Positions 51,034 through 61,249 of a stretch of 64,000 nt of DNA are shown piece after piece; position 1 is the stretch's first letter, and every line of letters begins with the position of its first letter. The position numbers and the translations under genes were made by a program. The notes under the pieces are model-generated. The model was given only the letters and a program-made list of their open reading frames with translations. It was not told where the DNA came from and made no database searches. Source of the DNA: Vitis vinifera (Eukaryota; Streptophyta; Magnoliopsida; Vitales; Vitaceae); assembly GCF_030704535.1 (NCBI RefSeq), contig NC_081815.1:3301001-3365000 (forward strand), read 5' to 3'.

Positions 51034-51055
51034 GTTGTTAAAACATATGATTATT

Positions 51056-53199
51056 GTTATACACTATGTATTGCACAATATTTTTGATGTATTACATGAT
51101 AGAGTTGGGTCGCCAGCACAAACAATAAGACTAAACTCTCTTATTCCTAAATCTTTTTATTTTTCTTTCAAGTAAAAAGGGGAATTGAGATTGGGTCTCA
51201 GGGCCATATTCCAACTTTCACAAGATTCCAAACTTCTCAGTCTACAGAGGTCCAAAATTTAAAACTTCTCTTTCTACAAAACCTCCAAACTTGAGTCTGT
51301 TTTGCTTTAACGTTTCTTTACAGGAAAAGAAGCTATCAAAGGTAGTTTTTCTTTATTGCCTCTCTACACTTCTGAAAACAAGTGGCAAAGACGAGATTCC
51401 AGGAGACAATGAGAATGATTTGGGCATAGAACTTGAAGATGATGAGTGTAAAACAAAGACTTCTGCTTAATTGGTGTACATTGTCCACAGTCCACGTGTA
51501 TCCATGGACACATGGATACAAGTTGAATGATGAGATTCCAGGACATGATGAAGATGATTTTTGGATACAGAACCTGAAGATGCTGGACATAAAACAAAGA
51601 CTCTTGCTTACTTTATGTACATAGTACACACATCCCACAAATATCCAAAGACACATTGCACTCAAACGTATACGTCACAGAATCCAGATATGTAGATATA
51701 TTTTTACATGCTATGTTTTTACATATATATTGATATAGTATTTTGTTAACATAGGCGCTGGAACTTTTTTGTATTCAAGTTCTTTTTTTTTTTTGTATAT
51801 AAAAAAAAAGATGTATTAATTAAAGTGAATAAAAACATGAGAAGGATGCCTCCCTATGATATACAAACATGTTCAAAAGACCCAAACAAACCTCCGTTTT
51901 ACAAGGACTATATAAAAGGAACAAAAAAACCTATATAAGTATAACCTCTCCTAAAGCTCATCTAGGGACCTCACCATGTAGGCCTAACCCTAGGGTATAC
52001 ATGGAAACGGGTTTAAAAACGTCAGTATAGTAGGCCTAAAAATAAACATAGAAATGAAGCAAGTCTCACATCAACTCAGGCCTCTTCATTTGAATTCAAG
52101 TATATCAATGAATGATATTCAATATCATATTCTAACCCTTTTTTGCAATATACATGTGTGTGCGCATATTTTTTACTTTATTTCCAATATACAAAAAAAC
52201 ACACAAAAAACAAAAATAAAAAATAAAAATAAAATAAAATGAAGATTACAACAATGACACAATAGGTTACCCAACACAAAAAAATAGGAAAACGATACTC
52301 AAGACATTTACTCAACAACTAGCTTTTAGGTCCTTCTGATATACTCCAAGGATTGGGTTTTTCAATAAGACCTATGCAAAAGGTTCCATAACACAAACCC
52401 TTCATTCTTTGTGTATTCCTTTCAATTCCTTTTAGATCCTAAATTCAAAATTTAAACCCTCAATGTACCCAATATTTAATTAATCCTTTTGGTAAAAGTT
52501 GAGTGTCACAACTCTTGCTAGCAAAAGGCCAAAAAAAAAAGGAAAATGCAACAATGCATGTGAATGATTATTGATCACAAACGGTGAGCAATTAAAATTA
52601 CAATCAAGAAAAAAAAATGTGACACCATATTTTTTCGATCATCAGCTTAGGTAGCACATGTGGATAAGGAGATTTACCATTTTCTTTTTCTTATCACTCC
52701 TTGTATAGTCAAACTAGGCGCAATTAGAATATACTTCATGTGTATATAGGTTACACCTTCTTTGGTGTTTCTTGATCTATCTCCATTATCGATAAAGATA
52801 AAAAATAAAAAAATAAAAAAACTTTTGGTATATAGGTGTATTGATACAGGTTGTACTCATACGATGGTTTTTTCTTATTCAATATCCATGTGTTTCATAT
52901 ATGTATGCAATTTTGCCATCTATTTCTTAATAAACCAATTACAACACATAATGAGAAATGATACAGAAGAATACAACAATTAGGCACAAACAATATGTTT
53001 TGCAAGTTAATAACTATGCTTGTAGTTCATTATTATATACTCCCAATATTGATTTATGTTATATCTTATGTAAAAAGTCTTATCCTATAACACAAAACCT
53101 CTATTTCCTATGTATTTTCCATTTCCTTCTATGATAAGTCCTATCATACTTTTGTGTTAAGTCCAACTATAGTTCTTTATGTGGTGGGAGTAGAAGTAA
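51056..53199. other. Intergenic, AT-rich, with one tandem duplication
   Basis: No gene seen. A 139-bp tandem duplication lies at 51393-51660. T-rich and A-rich tracts near 51780 and 52200 resemble retroposon tails, but no bodies could be recognised. Confidence 0.5.
51393..51660 (+). repeat. Tandem duplication, two diverged units of about 139 bp
   Basis: GAGATTCCAGGAGACAATGA at 51393 recurs as GAGATTCCAGGACATGATGA at 51532. The downstream words also match in order: AGAACTTGAAGATG/AGAACCTGAAGATG, TAAAACAAAGACT in both, and TGTACATTGT/TGTACATAGT. The short minus-strand open frames here contain the same repeat. Confidence 0.75.
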
Positions 53200-53598
53200 A
53201 AAGATGTTCCTGACTAAAGAAATTTGGAAGTCCCATTTTTTCCCCTTGGGAAGTAGTTTGGGAGGAGAATCTTAACCATATATATCCTCATGAGAAGAGG
53301 GTGGATGATGGAAAACAGACATAGCCTCTATAAAGATAGTAAAGAAACAACAAATCACATTTTAATTCATTGTAATATGACCAAAAAAAAGTTGTGGAAT
53401 CTTATTTTTATCAATTTTTGGGTTAAAGTGGGTGTTTCCAGAATCCAAACTTAGTGAAAAACCTTCTTCTATGATGGAAAACCAAGCCGATGAAGAAAAG
53501 GCAAAGGAAGATTCAATGCATGGTTCTCTTGTGGACTATTTTATTTAGTTGTTTTTTATCTTTATTTTTGAAACCTTTTGTATACCACCTGTGTACAT

Positions 53599-55151
53599 CA
53601 GGGTTCAAAATCTCGGTCGAGACCGGTACAACTCGAGATAGTCGTATCCGCCTCGGCTATGGCCGATACTGGATCGATACCCGAGTTGGATATTTTGTCA
53701 ACTTGTGAACAAACTCGGTTGAATTGAAGATAAATGAACAGTCTCGGAGTGAATCCCATGGAAACTTTGAGACAACTCTAAGATCATGTTGAGACTAAGC
53801 TATTTGGGTAATTGGTAATGGAAAAAAAAGGTAATATTAGAGTAGAAATGGTGGAGAAGATGAGAGGATCAAAACCCACGAAAATAAAAAATACAGACAG
53901 TTAGAACCCTGCATCTTCATCCCTATTTGCATCTTCATCCTTTGGGTTTAGAGGAGAAATGGGTATCTTGAGAGAGAAGCAAAATAGAGAAAGTCGAATT
54001 GAAGCCCTAGGCATGGATTCACACAGAGAATAAGAAACAACATGTAGAGAGTGTGAAACTTAGAATGATTGGAACCGATGAAGAGAATGGGGAAGCCATT
54101 AGAGGATTCCTACCAGGTAGATATTCAGCAATGAATTTGAATCGTAGAGAGAAGTACAAAAGCCCTAGCTCTTACACCCAACCTTCTCTCTCCGTTGTCT
54201 CTATAAAATTCCAAACTTCTTTGTTTTCAGAAATTGGGAGGCAGTTGTTGCTATTTCTGCACACGTGGTATATATGAGAAATTAATTTTGTCTTAAATTC
54301 ACACGTGCTTCATTTCCTAAAGTTAAATACAATATAACAAAACTTTTATTAATAAAACTATCAGTTCAAAGCGATCCACTAGTCTTTACTCTATGATAGG
54401 CTCTCCTGCTAGGGTTGGTGTTGGTTTTTCAAGCTATTTGGGTTTAGAGGATAAATGGGTATCTTGAGAGAGATAGGTGTTTGACCGGTGGATGGGGGTT
54501 ATGGGTATTTAACAGAGATGAGGATTTGAGTTTTAAATAATATGTATTTGTTTTTTAAGTAGATAATGAGTATTTGGGTTTTGAATAATTTGATGAAAAT
54601 TATAATGATAAAAAATGAATAATGAATATTAGACTTATATCAAATAAATAGGAAATGAATATTTATATAAAAATTAAAATTAATGAATATATTTTATAAG
54701 AAAAATTATATTTATTTTTTTAAAGATGAATCATGGTTTTATTTTTTTAATAATTTAAAATATTTTTTTTTTAAAATCAAACTATTTAATTTAAACAATT
54801 TTTTATAAAAAAAAATTACTTTTTATTATTTTTATCTTCAATAAGAAATATTTATTATCAAGTGATTAAATTAAAATATTTTCAAAGATTTTTAATATTA
54901 TTATAAATCATCCGAAAAATATGCTTCTACTATAATTTGAATAATTTTAATATAATAGAAGTTTATTCTATTAATTTTTTACTCTACTTATTTGTATTTA
55001 ATTTTTTAATAATTTTCATAATTTTTTAAAATTATTTTGAGCTCTTAAATTATAAGTTTTTGCGTATCACCTGATACCGATCCAAGATACCGAGACCGAT
55101 GTGTCTCAGGACCTCCTGAGTCAATGATCGATACCGCGACTTTGAACTATG
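53599..55151. mobile_element. Non-autonomous hAT-type DNA transposon (1553 bp)
   Basis: GTGTACAT occurs at 53591-53598 and again at 55152-55159, a perfect 8-bp target duplication. The element starts CAGGGTTCAAAATCTCGGTC, and the complement of its end reads CATAGTTCAAAGTCGCGGTA, an imperfect terminal inverted repeat. CAGGG ends and an 8-bp duplication mark the hAT superfamily. The interior has no transposase: open frames are short and the right half is over 80% A/T. Subterminal sequence is rich in CGATAC/GATACCGA words on both sides, the kind of motif hAT transposases bind. Confidence 0.82.
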
Positions 55152-55192
55152 GTGTACATTGGGCGTGTCTCTTTTTATTAAGCATTGCTCTG

Positions 55193-55195
<3 letters not shown>

Positions 55196-55225
<30 letters not shown>
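55196..55225. repeat. AT microsatellite at the junction of two L1 tails
   Basis: About 15 AT units. To the left is the 3' tail of a plus-strand L1 fragment; to the right begins the 3' end of a minus-strand L1. Confidence 0.9.
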
Positions 55226-55228
<3 letters not shown>

Positions 55229-57440
55229 TGGGAAGCAAACAAAGAATCTATTAAAAGAGTGGTAGGGTGCACCATATGTATACAGGAATTGTACACAAAA
55301 AATAATATAAAATATAGAATAATAGCAGGTATCTACAAAAAAACAACCTTAAAACCAAACTATCCAGAACTAAAACTATTTATGAAGGTCGTCATTAAGA
55401 AATTTCCCATCTCTAACAGTACTTTAGAACAATCAAGGATGGATTCAATGAAACTCTCTTTTAACCTCCAATCTGCAAGCTTTTTTCTATTAAAGATTTG
55501 ATTTCACTCTTTTCATAACATAGAGCACCATTTGCCAAATATGACGACTCTTCTTATCCAAACCCTTAAACTTCCAATCTAGGAGTAGAATCCTCACTAT
55601 AGTTAAAAACACCCATTTTTGACCAAAAATTGTTAAAAGAAACATCCATAACAACTTTGTCCTTGCATAGTGGATCAAAATCAGTAAACTCTTCACTCTT
55701 TTTGCAAAGGCTATAGCCATTAACCATCATCCGCCCCTTATTCATTAACATAGCTATAGTTGAGATCTTCCCTCATACTACTTCCCAAGTTAAAAAAAAA
55801 AATGTGATCTCATTAGAGCTCAGGAACCCCATATTTCTTTGGCTAGGAAGTCCCCTAGATTCAGCACATCATGAACTATTGTACAACTTTACATTGAAGA
55901 TTCCCTTCCCATTATCCTTCCAAACTAAAGATACCTCCCCCTTCTTCTCGCACTTTCATTTTATAAATAAATTCCCAATATTGAGAAACCCCCTCCATTT
56001 CCCAATCTTGGGAGAGTCTTCTAAAATGCACCAGCCACTAACCTCCCCTACCTTTCCTTTCCCACATGTCAACAACAATAGCATTCTTATGGGAAGCTAG
56101 TTTGAACAACGGGGAAATGCTCCTTTCAGATAGATCTCTCCGACTCACATATCCCACCAAAATTTTGTTTGTCTACCATTTTTAACCCAAATAGCTATCC
56201 TATGGCTAAATTCCTCCTAACCTTTTCGTATGTCTTTCCATAGACTCGTACCAAAAGTCTCCCTCACCTCACAAGTGTTCCACCCCCTAACTAGTTCCCT
56301 AAACTTTCCTTGGATGATCTTCCCCAAAAGCACTCTCGCTCAAAGACAAACCTCTATAACCATTAGCCAAGTAAGGCCTAATTAAAAGGAGGTGTTATAT
56401 AGTTGGGGAGGTTCTTTTGTGGGGAAAAAAAAGAAAAAATTCTGGAGTTCCATTCCATTATTCATTTTTTGGATGGTTTGGAAGGAAAGGAATAGATTAG
56501 CTTTTAGGGGGGGGGGGGGGGGTTTAGCAATTCAGAGGTTCAAATATTCTTTTGTTTGTTATATCTGGGGTTGGGCTAAGTTGTATATGGAGGAGAAGCT
56601 GAATTCCCTTTTAGATTTCCTGGAGTGGATTGCCTCCAGTTGAGGGGTGGTTTGTTTTTTTTGGTCTTTTGCTTGTTTTTGGCCTTTGCTGCCTGGTATA
56701 AGTCCTGTATACGTTGAGGTTTTTTGCCTCTTTAATGAATTGTGTTTACTTATCAAAAAAAAAAAAAAGTAAGGCCTAATTAAGAACCTCCAGTCTTTTA
56801 ATGCCTAAACCTCTGAACTTCTTATTTGCAAAGCTTAGACCAGCTTACTAAATGCAATCTTATTGGCTTCTCAAAGATTTCCCCACAAAAAATCAATCTG
56901 AATCCTTTCTAATCTGATCCTCACTTTCCTCGGCATAGTAAAAAAGGACAGACATAGAATAAATTGGTAAGCTTGGGAAAATGCTCTTCAAAAGATCTAA
57001 TCTTCCTCCTTTTGACAAATACTACTTCTTCCAAGAAGCCAATCTTCTATTGAACCTTTCCTAAACATCATCCCATGCAAACACAAGACTTATGAGGTGC
57101 TCCCAAGGCCAAAATAAAATAAGAAGTAGGAGTGGAAAACCTCCCAACCTTACACCCAAGCAAAGATCTCAGTCTGCCCACATCCTCCACTTCCCCCACT
57201 AGAATAAGTTCACTTTTTTGTAGGTTTATTTTCAGATCTGACACAACCTTGAAGCCTCCTACAATCCACCTCCAATATCTTAGTCGATCCAAACTGGTCT
57301 CTCAAAAAAAGAAGAACATCATCCACAAACAAGAGATGGGATACTTGGGAAACCTTCACCCCTTCCGCCCCTGACCTTGAAGCCAGGAATGAACCCTTCC
57401 TGCTCAACCCTTGAAATCATACAGCTTAGAGCTTCCATGA
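55226..57440 (-). mobile_element. L1-type LINE, 5'-truncated, minus strand
   Basis: Reading the minus strand from about 57440: MEALSCMISRVEQEGFIPGF, then VSHLLFVDDVLLF (reverse transcriptase; the usual FADD is FVDD here), then LRSLLGCKVG, LALGAPHKS, and much further on LLILIHYARTKLLWMFLLTIFG and the zf-RVT tail near 55500-55700. The 3' end at 55226-55300 (TGTACAATTCCTGTATAC, then TTTTAATAGATTC) is the usual L1 3' wording. Stops and frameshifts make it a dead copy. It is interrupted by a second L1 fragment at 56386-56766. Confidence 0.72.
56386..56766 (+). mobile_element. Nested L1 3' fragment with target duplication and poly-A tail
   Basis: The plus-strand frame 56392-56643 gives WGGSFVGKKKKKFW, then FWMVWKERNRLAF and IQRFKYSFVCYIWGW, the extreme C-terminus of L1 ORF2, still open to its stop. 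It ends in TTTACTTATC followed by a run of A. AAGTAAGGCCTAATTAA flanks it at 56369-56385 and 56767-56783 (the first two bases are shared with the tail). It inserted in the opposite orientation into the minus-strand L1. A run of 16 G lies at 56507-56522. Confidence 0.88.
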
Positions 57441-58762
57441 CAATCATAAAAATATGTATGCATGTATGTTTCAATTTTTTCCTGCTATATCCTGAAATTC
57501 AAAATTCTAACCCACCTCATAGCTACTGTTTAATTAAATCCTTAGGTAAAACTCAAGTTCCCACCAACTTTGATGCTTACTAGGCAGACAAAAAGAGCAG
57601 GAAAAAATGACAATGCATTAGTTTAAGCATGCACTCAAGGAGAACCAAAAAAGGCAGCCAAGTTAATAATATGCATGAATGGTGCGTTTTGAGTTATTGG
57701 GTCGATTATTGAGAGTGCAATTATTATGAGTTTAATTCAAAGATTCCAATGAATCTACTAGACCTCCAAAATTCAAGCAAAAGTCACATATTTAAAAAGT
57801 TAGGAAGAGTTCACTCCCAATCCAAGAAAAGGTACATTAACTACAAGAAACATGTTGATTCATCCCAAGTAAAGGCATCATATATTGTATGCACTTTTAT
57901 GGTAAAACCAGTTGGCCAACATAATAGAAGCATACTAATATCCAAGCAAAGAAATATTAGAAAATCTACCTAAAATGAATTGCTATTCCACCTACTTGGT
58001 ACTTCTTCATGTTATTGACCTCGTAAGCAACAAATGTAATAGAGTTAAAGAAGCACCAAAATACTGGAATAGAAATACAAATATAATCTAGGCACTTGAG
58101 TGCTCCAATCCCTCTTTGCTAATACATTTTTTGGAAGGTTGGAAAAACCCTCCCTCTTGCAGTGAGACACATGCATCCACTCTCATTCTTCATCTCTCAG
58201 GACATGAAAAGGATGTCTTGTTTCAGTGCACAGCACACAACCAAATCCAACATTGAAATGTATCAACACATGAGAAAGCCACATATGTGCTGTCTAAGCA
58301 CTGTAAGTTTATTTTTATGAATATAAATATGTAATAAGTATTTACCTGCATAACTATGCCACACATGTTGTGTGACTAGACAAATCCTTCCATCTTATTA
58401 CTCTCCATCTACAGCCATAGGTTTTTCTCAAATTCCAAGTAACATGATACGAAGGCAAGAGATATGAAGTACCAGACAAAAAGCATGTCAAGTACTTCCT
58501 TGAACAATGAGCTGCATAATCTCATGATATGCAATGATAATAGAACATTCCAACAAATCATCCATTCATATATATCCAACAAGTAAATAATAGAGATCAG
58601 GCATCGAAGTAAGAGTCATGTAAACAATATCTTATTTTACTATTTATCCTCACAAACATAATACAGCAAAGTATAGTTATGCTTCACAACTAAGAACAAA
58701 AGAGCAAAGAAATTCAATACACTAACTACATGCAAAAGAGGAAAAAGGAAAACCCACCTGCA
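57441..58762. other. Intergenic and trihelix 3' region, no gene seen
   Basis: AT-rich with short open frames only. The part nearest 58762 is the 3' UTR of the trihelix gene. CAG|GTGGGT just after its stop (58756-58758 on the minus strand) could be the donor of a 3' UTR intron. Confidence 0.5.
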
Positions 58763-59863
58763 TCAACCACTGTAGTTCTCATCTGAAGCATCAGTGTCTT
58801 CATCATCCCCTTGCCGTATTTTTGCAATCTCTGCCTGAGTTCTCTCTAGCATCTCCTTCCTACGCAACTCCAATTCTCTATGAAAATCCATCCTCATCTT
58901 CTCCAACTCCATCATCTGCTGCCTCTTGGTCTTCTCAATCTTCTCGTAAATCTCACCAAACTTCTCAATTGAATCTGCCAACAACCTAATTGAAGATCCC
59001 TCCTCATCGTCCCCTCCCGGGTTAGTCCTCTTCAGAGGAAGGCCCTCTGAATCATCATCACCATACTCCGAATTCCCAGGGCTATCCCTCATCTCATCCA
59101 ATCCGTTCGACCTATTCAAATAAACTCGGGGATTCATAAACACGTATTCCCCGGAATCAACCCCACAAGCAAGCCCATACTGTTGCCGACTTGGAGTTGG
59201 CGACAACCCCATTAACGCATCCATCTTCTTGTAGAAAACCCATTTGCTATTCCCACCTCCCATTTCCTCCACTTTAGCCCTCTCCTTCTTGTACTTCTTC
59301 TTCAACGTATCCAATCGATTTCTACACTGCATATCCGTTCGTTCAATCTTGGAACCCTCCGAGACCTTCTCTGCAACATCGGCCCAATCATCAGACCTCA
59401 AACTCTTCCTCCCAAGCTGAACAAACCTCTCTCCCCACGCCTCCAACAACAAGAAAGTCTCGTGCTCCGTCCACTCCGCCGACGAATTCCGTCCGCCGAA
59501 CGGCAACCTCGAGGTCGGCGGCGGCACCACACGTGGGGCGAACTCGTAATTGTTAACCAAATCCCTCAGCTTCCGCTTCTTCGGATTCAACCCCGAGTCT
59601 CCCGCGGGTTCAATAACATCGTCGTCCTCGTCGTCGTCTTCCTCGTCATCGTCTTCGTCCAATTCATCCTCTTCTTGGGCGTTGTCTTCGTCGTCCTCCT
59701 CCTCATCTACGACGTCGTATTGAGGTGGGACTTGAAGGGCATACGAGGCGTTTCGCACGGGAAGCTTCTGGCGGTTGGAAGACGGCGCCGTATTGAAGGA
59801 GGAATGGTGATTGACGGAGTACCGTTTCGGAGGGTACCCAGCATCATCTTCAGTATCGTCCAT
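58763..59863 (-). CDS. Trihelix transcription factor, SIP1-clade type
   Basis: Intronless frame of 366 residues. Residues 51-85 are almost all Asp/Glu, and a basic nuclear signal KKRKLR follows at 95-100. The trihelix (Myb/SANT-like) domain covers about 130-217, with its tryptophans at Trp131, Trp143 and Trp160 (WTEHETFLLLEAWGERF, then DDWADVAEKV), QCRNRLDTLKKKYKKE and KWVFYKKMDALMG. Residues about 300-355 form a charged coiled coil (EKFGEIYEKIEKTKRQQMME, LELRRKEMLER), the usual SIP1-clade dimerisation region. The conserved block LACGVDSGEYVFMNPRVYL lies between. SIP1-clade factors bind GT-rich promoter elements, and relatives such as ASIL1/2 repress seed genes. Which member this is cannot be decided here. 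The start is the only ATG before the acidic block that keeps the frame. Confidence 0.92.
   Translation of the reverse strand: MDDTEDDAGYPPKRYSVNHHSSFNTAPSSNRQKLPVRNASYALQVPPQYDVVDEEEDDEDNAQEEDELDEDDDEEDDDEDDDVIEPAGDSGLNPKKRKLRDLVNNYEFAPRVVPPPTSRLPFGGRNSSAEWTEHETFLLLEAWGERFVQLGRKSLRSDDWADVAEKVSEGSKIERTDMQCRNRLDTLKKKYKKERAKVEEMGGGNSKWVFYKKMDALMGLSPTPSRQQYGLACGVDSGEYVFMNPRVYLNRSNGLDEMRDSPGNSEYGDDDSEGLPLKRTNPGGDDEEGSSIRLLADSIEKFGEIYEKIEKTKRQQMMELEKMRMDFHRELELRRKEMLERTQAEIAKIRQGDDEDTDASDENYSG
59600..59715 (-). repeat. Acidic trinucleotide tract coding Asp/Glu
   Basis: Imperfect GAC/GAG/GAT repeats (read as TCG/CTC/TCA on the plus strand) encode the acidic run of the trihelix protein. Such tracts often vary in length between alleles. 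Confidence 0.7.
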
Positions 59864-59991
59864 GTCACAGATAATTTAGAGTTGCGAATACCAAAACCTG
59901 ACCCTAATTTCAACGTAAAGATTCCGATTTCATAATTTCAGGAACCGTCATCTGAAACCAAATCATATGAAGAACGAATCTCGAAATTCAG

Positions 59992-60068
59992 AAAACCCTA
60001 ATTGACATGAGTTGGGGATGGTCTTGTTAGGGTTTTGTAGGTCGGAGAGAGAGAGAGATAGAGAGAGC
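59992..60068 (-). promoter_or_regulatory. Telo-box words and GA tract upstream of the trihelix gene
   Basis: AAAACCCTAATT at 59992-60003 and TTAGGGTTTT at 60028-60037 are single telomere-type words in both orientations. A GA-rich tract (GAGAGAGAGAGA) runs about 60045-60068, reading as a CT tract on the coding strand. Such features are common in leaders of plant growth genes. Confidence 0.4.
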
Positions 60069-60099
60069 CGAGGTTTTTGACTACTTGGCTCTGTAAATC

Positions 60100-61200
60100 T
60101 ATCGAGGTTCCATCACCTCGGCAAACATCGGATCTTTTCGGCAACACGATTTTCCGTACACAATCTTGACTCCATTCATGAAATTGATCTCACTCCCTCA
60201 TCAGATATCTAATTTTTTAAAATAAAATATAAATAAATGGAAAGTATTTTATTGAATGCAACTTCTAAATCATTGAACAACCTCATCAACTCACATTTTA
60301 CTACAAATTCTTATAATTTCTAAAAAGAGTCGGACAATTACTTAATGCCAAATAATAAATTTGAGGATAAGATTTGTGCAAAATCTTTACTACATCATTA
60401 TTTGAAGTTTTTTTTTTTTTTTTTTTTTAACTACGCATATTTTCTTGGGTTCATCTCAAACTGTGCAGACCGATCCAATCCATCTTTGTTGATTCAAATT
60501 TAAAGGCCAACCCTAGATCCAAAACATGGGCCCACGTCAACATGGGCCGAAGGCGTGTGGATGGATCTGCTTCAAATGGCATTGTCTCTTTACAATAAAA
60601 TCATTACTTCTACCATGAGGTGTTGCATCCAAGCATTTACTTGAGCCCAATCCGGTTCGGTCCATCTTTTGGGTCGGAGGACACGTGAACCGGTGTTCTG
60701 GATTGGCTTCTTTTTGCCCTTTAGCAAAAGGAGTGGTATCCCACCCCACAGCATTGGGCCACTGGTGGAATGGAGGATATTGAAGTTTTGAAAAATCCAT
60801 GAACTATAATTTAAGTGGAGGGGTTGATAGACTGAAATGGCATAAGAACAATACACAGCATTTGATATGTCCTGCCGATGCCAATATGCTATTTTTGAAT
60901 GAAGTGGCATGCTTCTTTTCTCATCCAAACAGAAGGATAGCATGAATTTCATTAATTCTAAAGAAAGAGAAATGGGATGAGAGGGGAAGGGTCAAGGGTG
61001 GCCATGAATGCGATATATGGCAGTCACGTAGATGGTCATGTTGTCGAGCGGTGAAGCAATTATTAAAATGTCCCAACTTCCAACAATATTTAATCTCTCT
61101 TACTTTTTTTTAAAATTGGTTTGTTGGGAATTTTTTTTAAGAAAAAGTATTGGAATAGGAGGAAGAAGCAGCAGTGGGAATATTAAATAAGGTAGGTCGA
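60100..61200. other. Intergenic between trihelix and glycine-rich genes
   Basis: AT-rich left half with a T run at 60412-60428. The right half has open frames of up to 120 codons on the minus strand with no family resemblance. No gene is supported. Confidence 0.5.
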
Positions 61201-61209
61201 AGAAGTTTC

Positions 61210-61217
61210 TATATAAA
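61210..61217 (+). promoter_or_regulatory. TATA box of the glycine-rich protein gene
   Basis: TATATAAA in CTATATAAAG is a strong plant TATA box. A start of transcription about 30 bases on, near 61242, would leave out the ATG at 61226 and favours the ATG at 61250 or 61262. Confidence 0.65.
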
Positions 61218-61249
61218 GAGATGAAATGTTGCATGTAATGTGTGTAGCA

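Larger units (their letters stand above)
53200..55230 (+). mobile_element. L1-type LINE 3' fragment, split by a hAT element
   Basis: From 53200 to 53598 the plus strand gives decayed zf-RVT wording of L1 ORF2: RRGWMMENRHSLYKD, then TTNHILIHCNMTKKKLW (L1s have ESIDHILIHCSKARVLW) and NFWVKVGV. Its 3' untranslated end, GTATACCACCTGTGTACAT, resumes at 55152 as GTGTACATTGGGCGTGTCTC and runs to an AT-rich tail at about 55196-55230. The coding part has stops and frameshifts. The 5' edge is uncertain. Confidence 0.65.

Noticed and set aside
56392-56643. Independent gene of 83 codons
   Set aside because: It is the end of L1 ORF2 (KERNRLAF wording) within a retroposon with a tail and target duplication.
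60537-60952. Minus-strand frames of 87 and 120 codons
   Set aside because: No family resemblance, two overlapping frames with equal claim, and no promoter or splice context.
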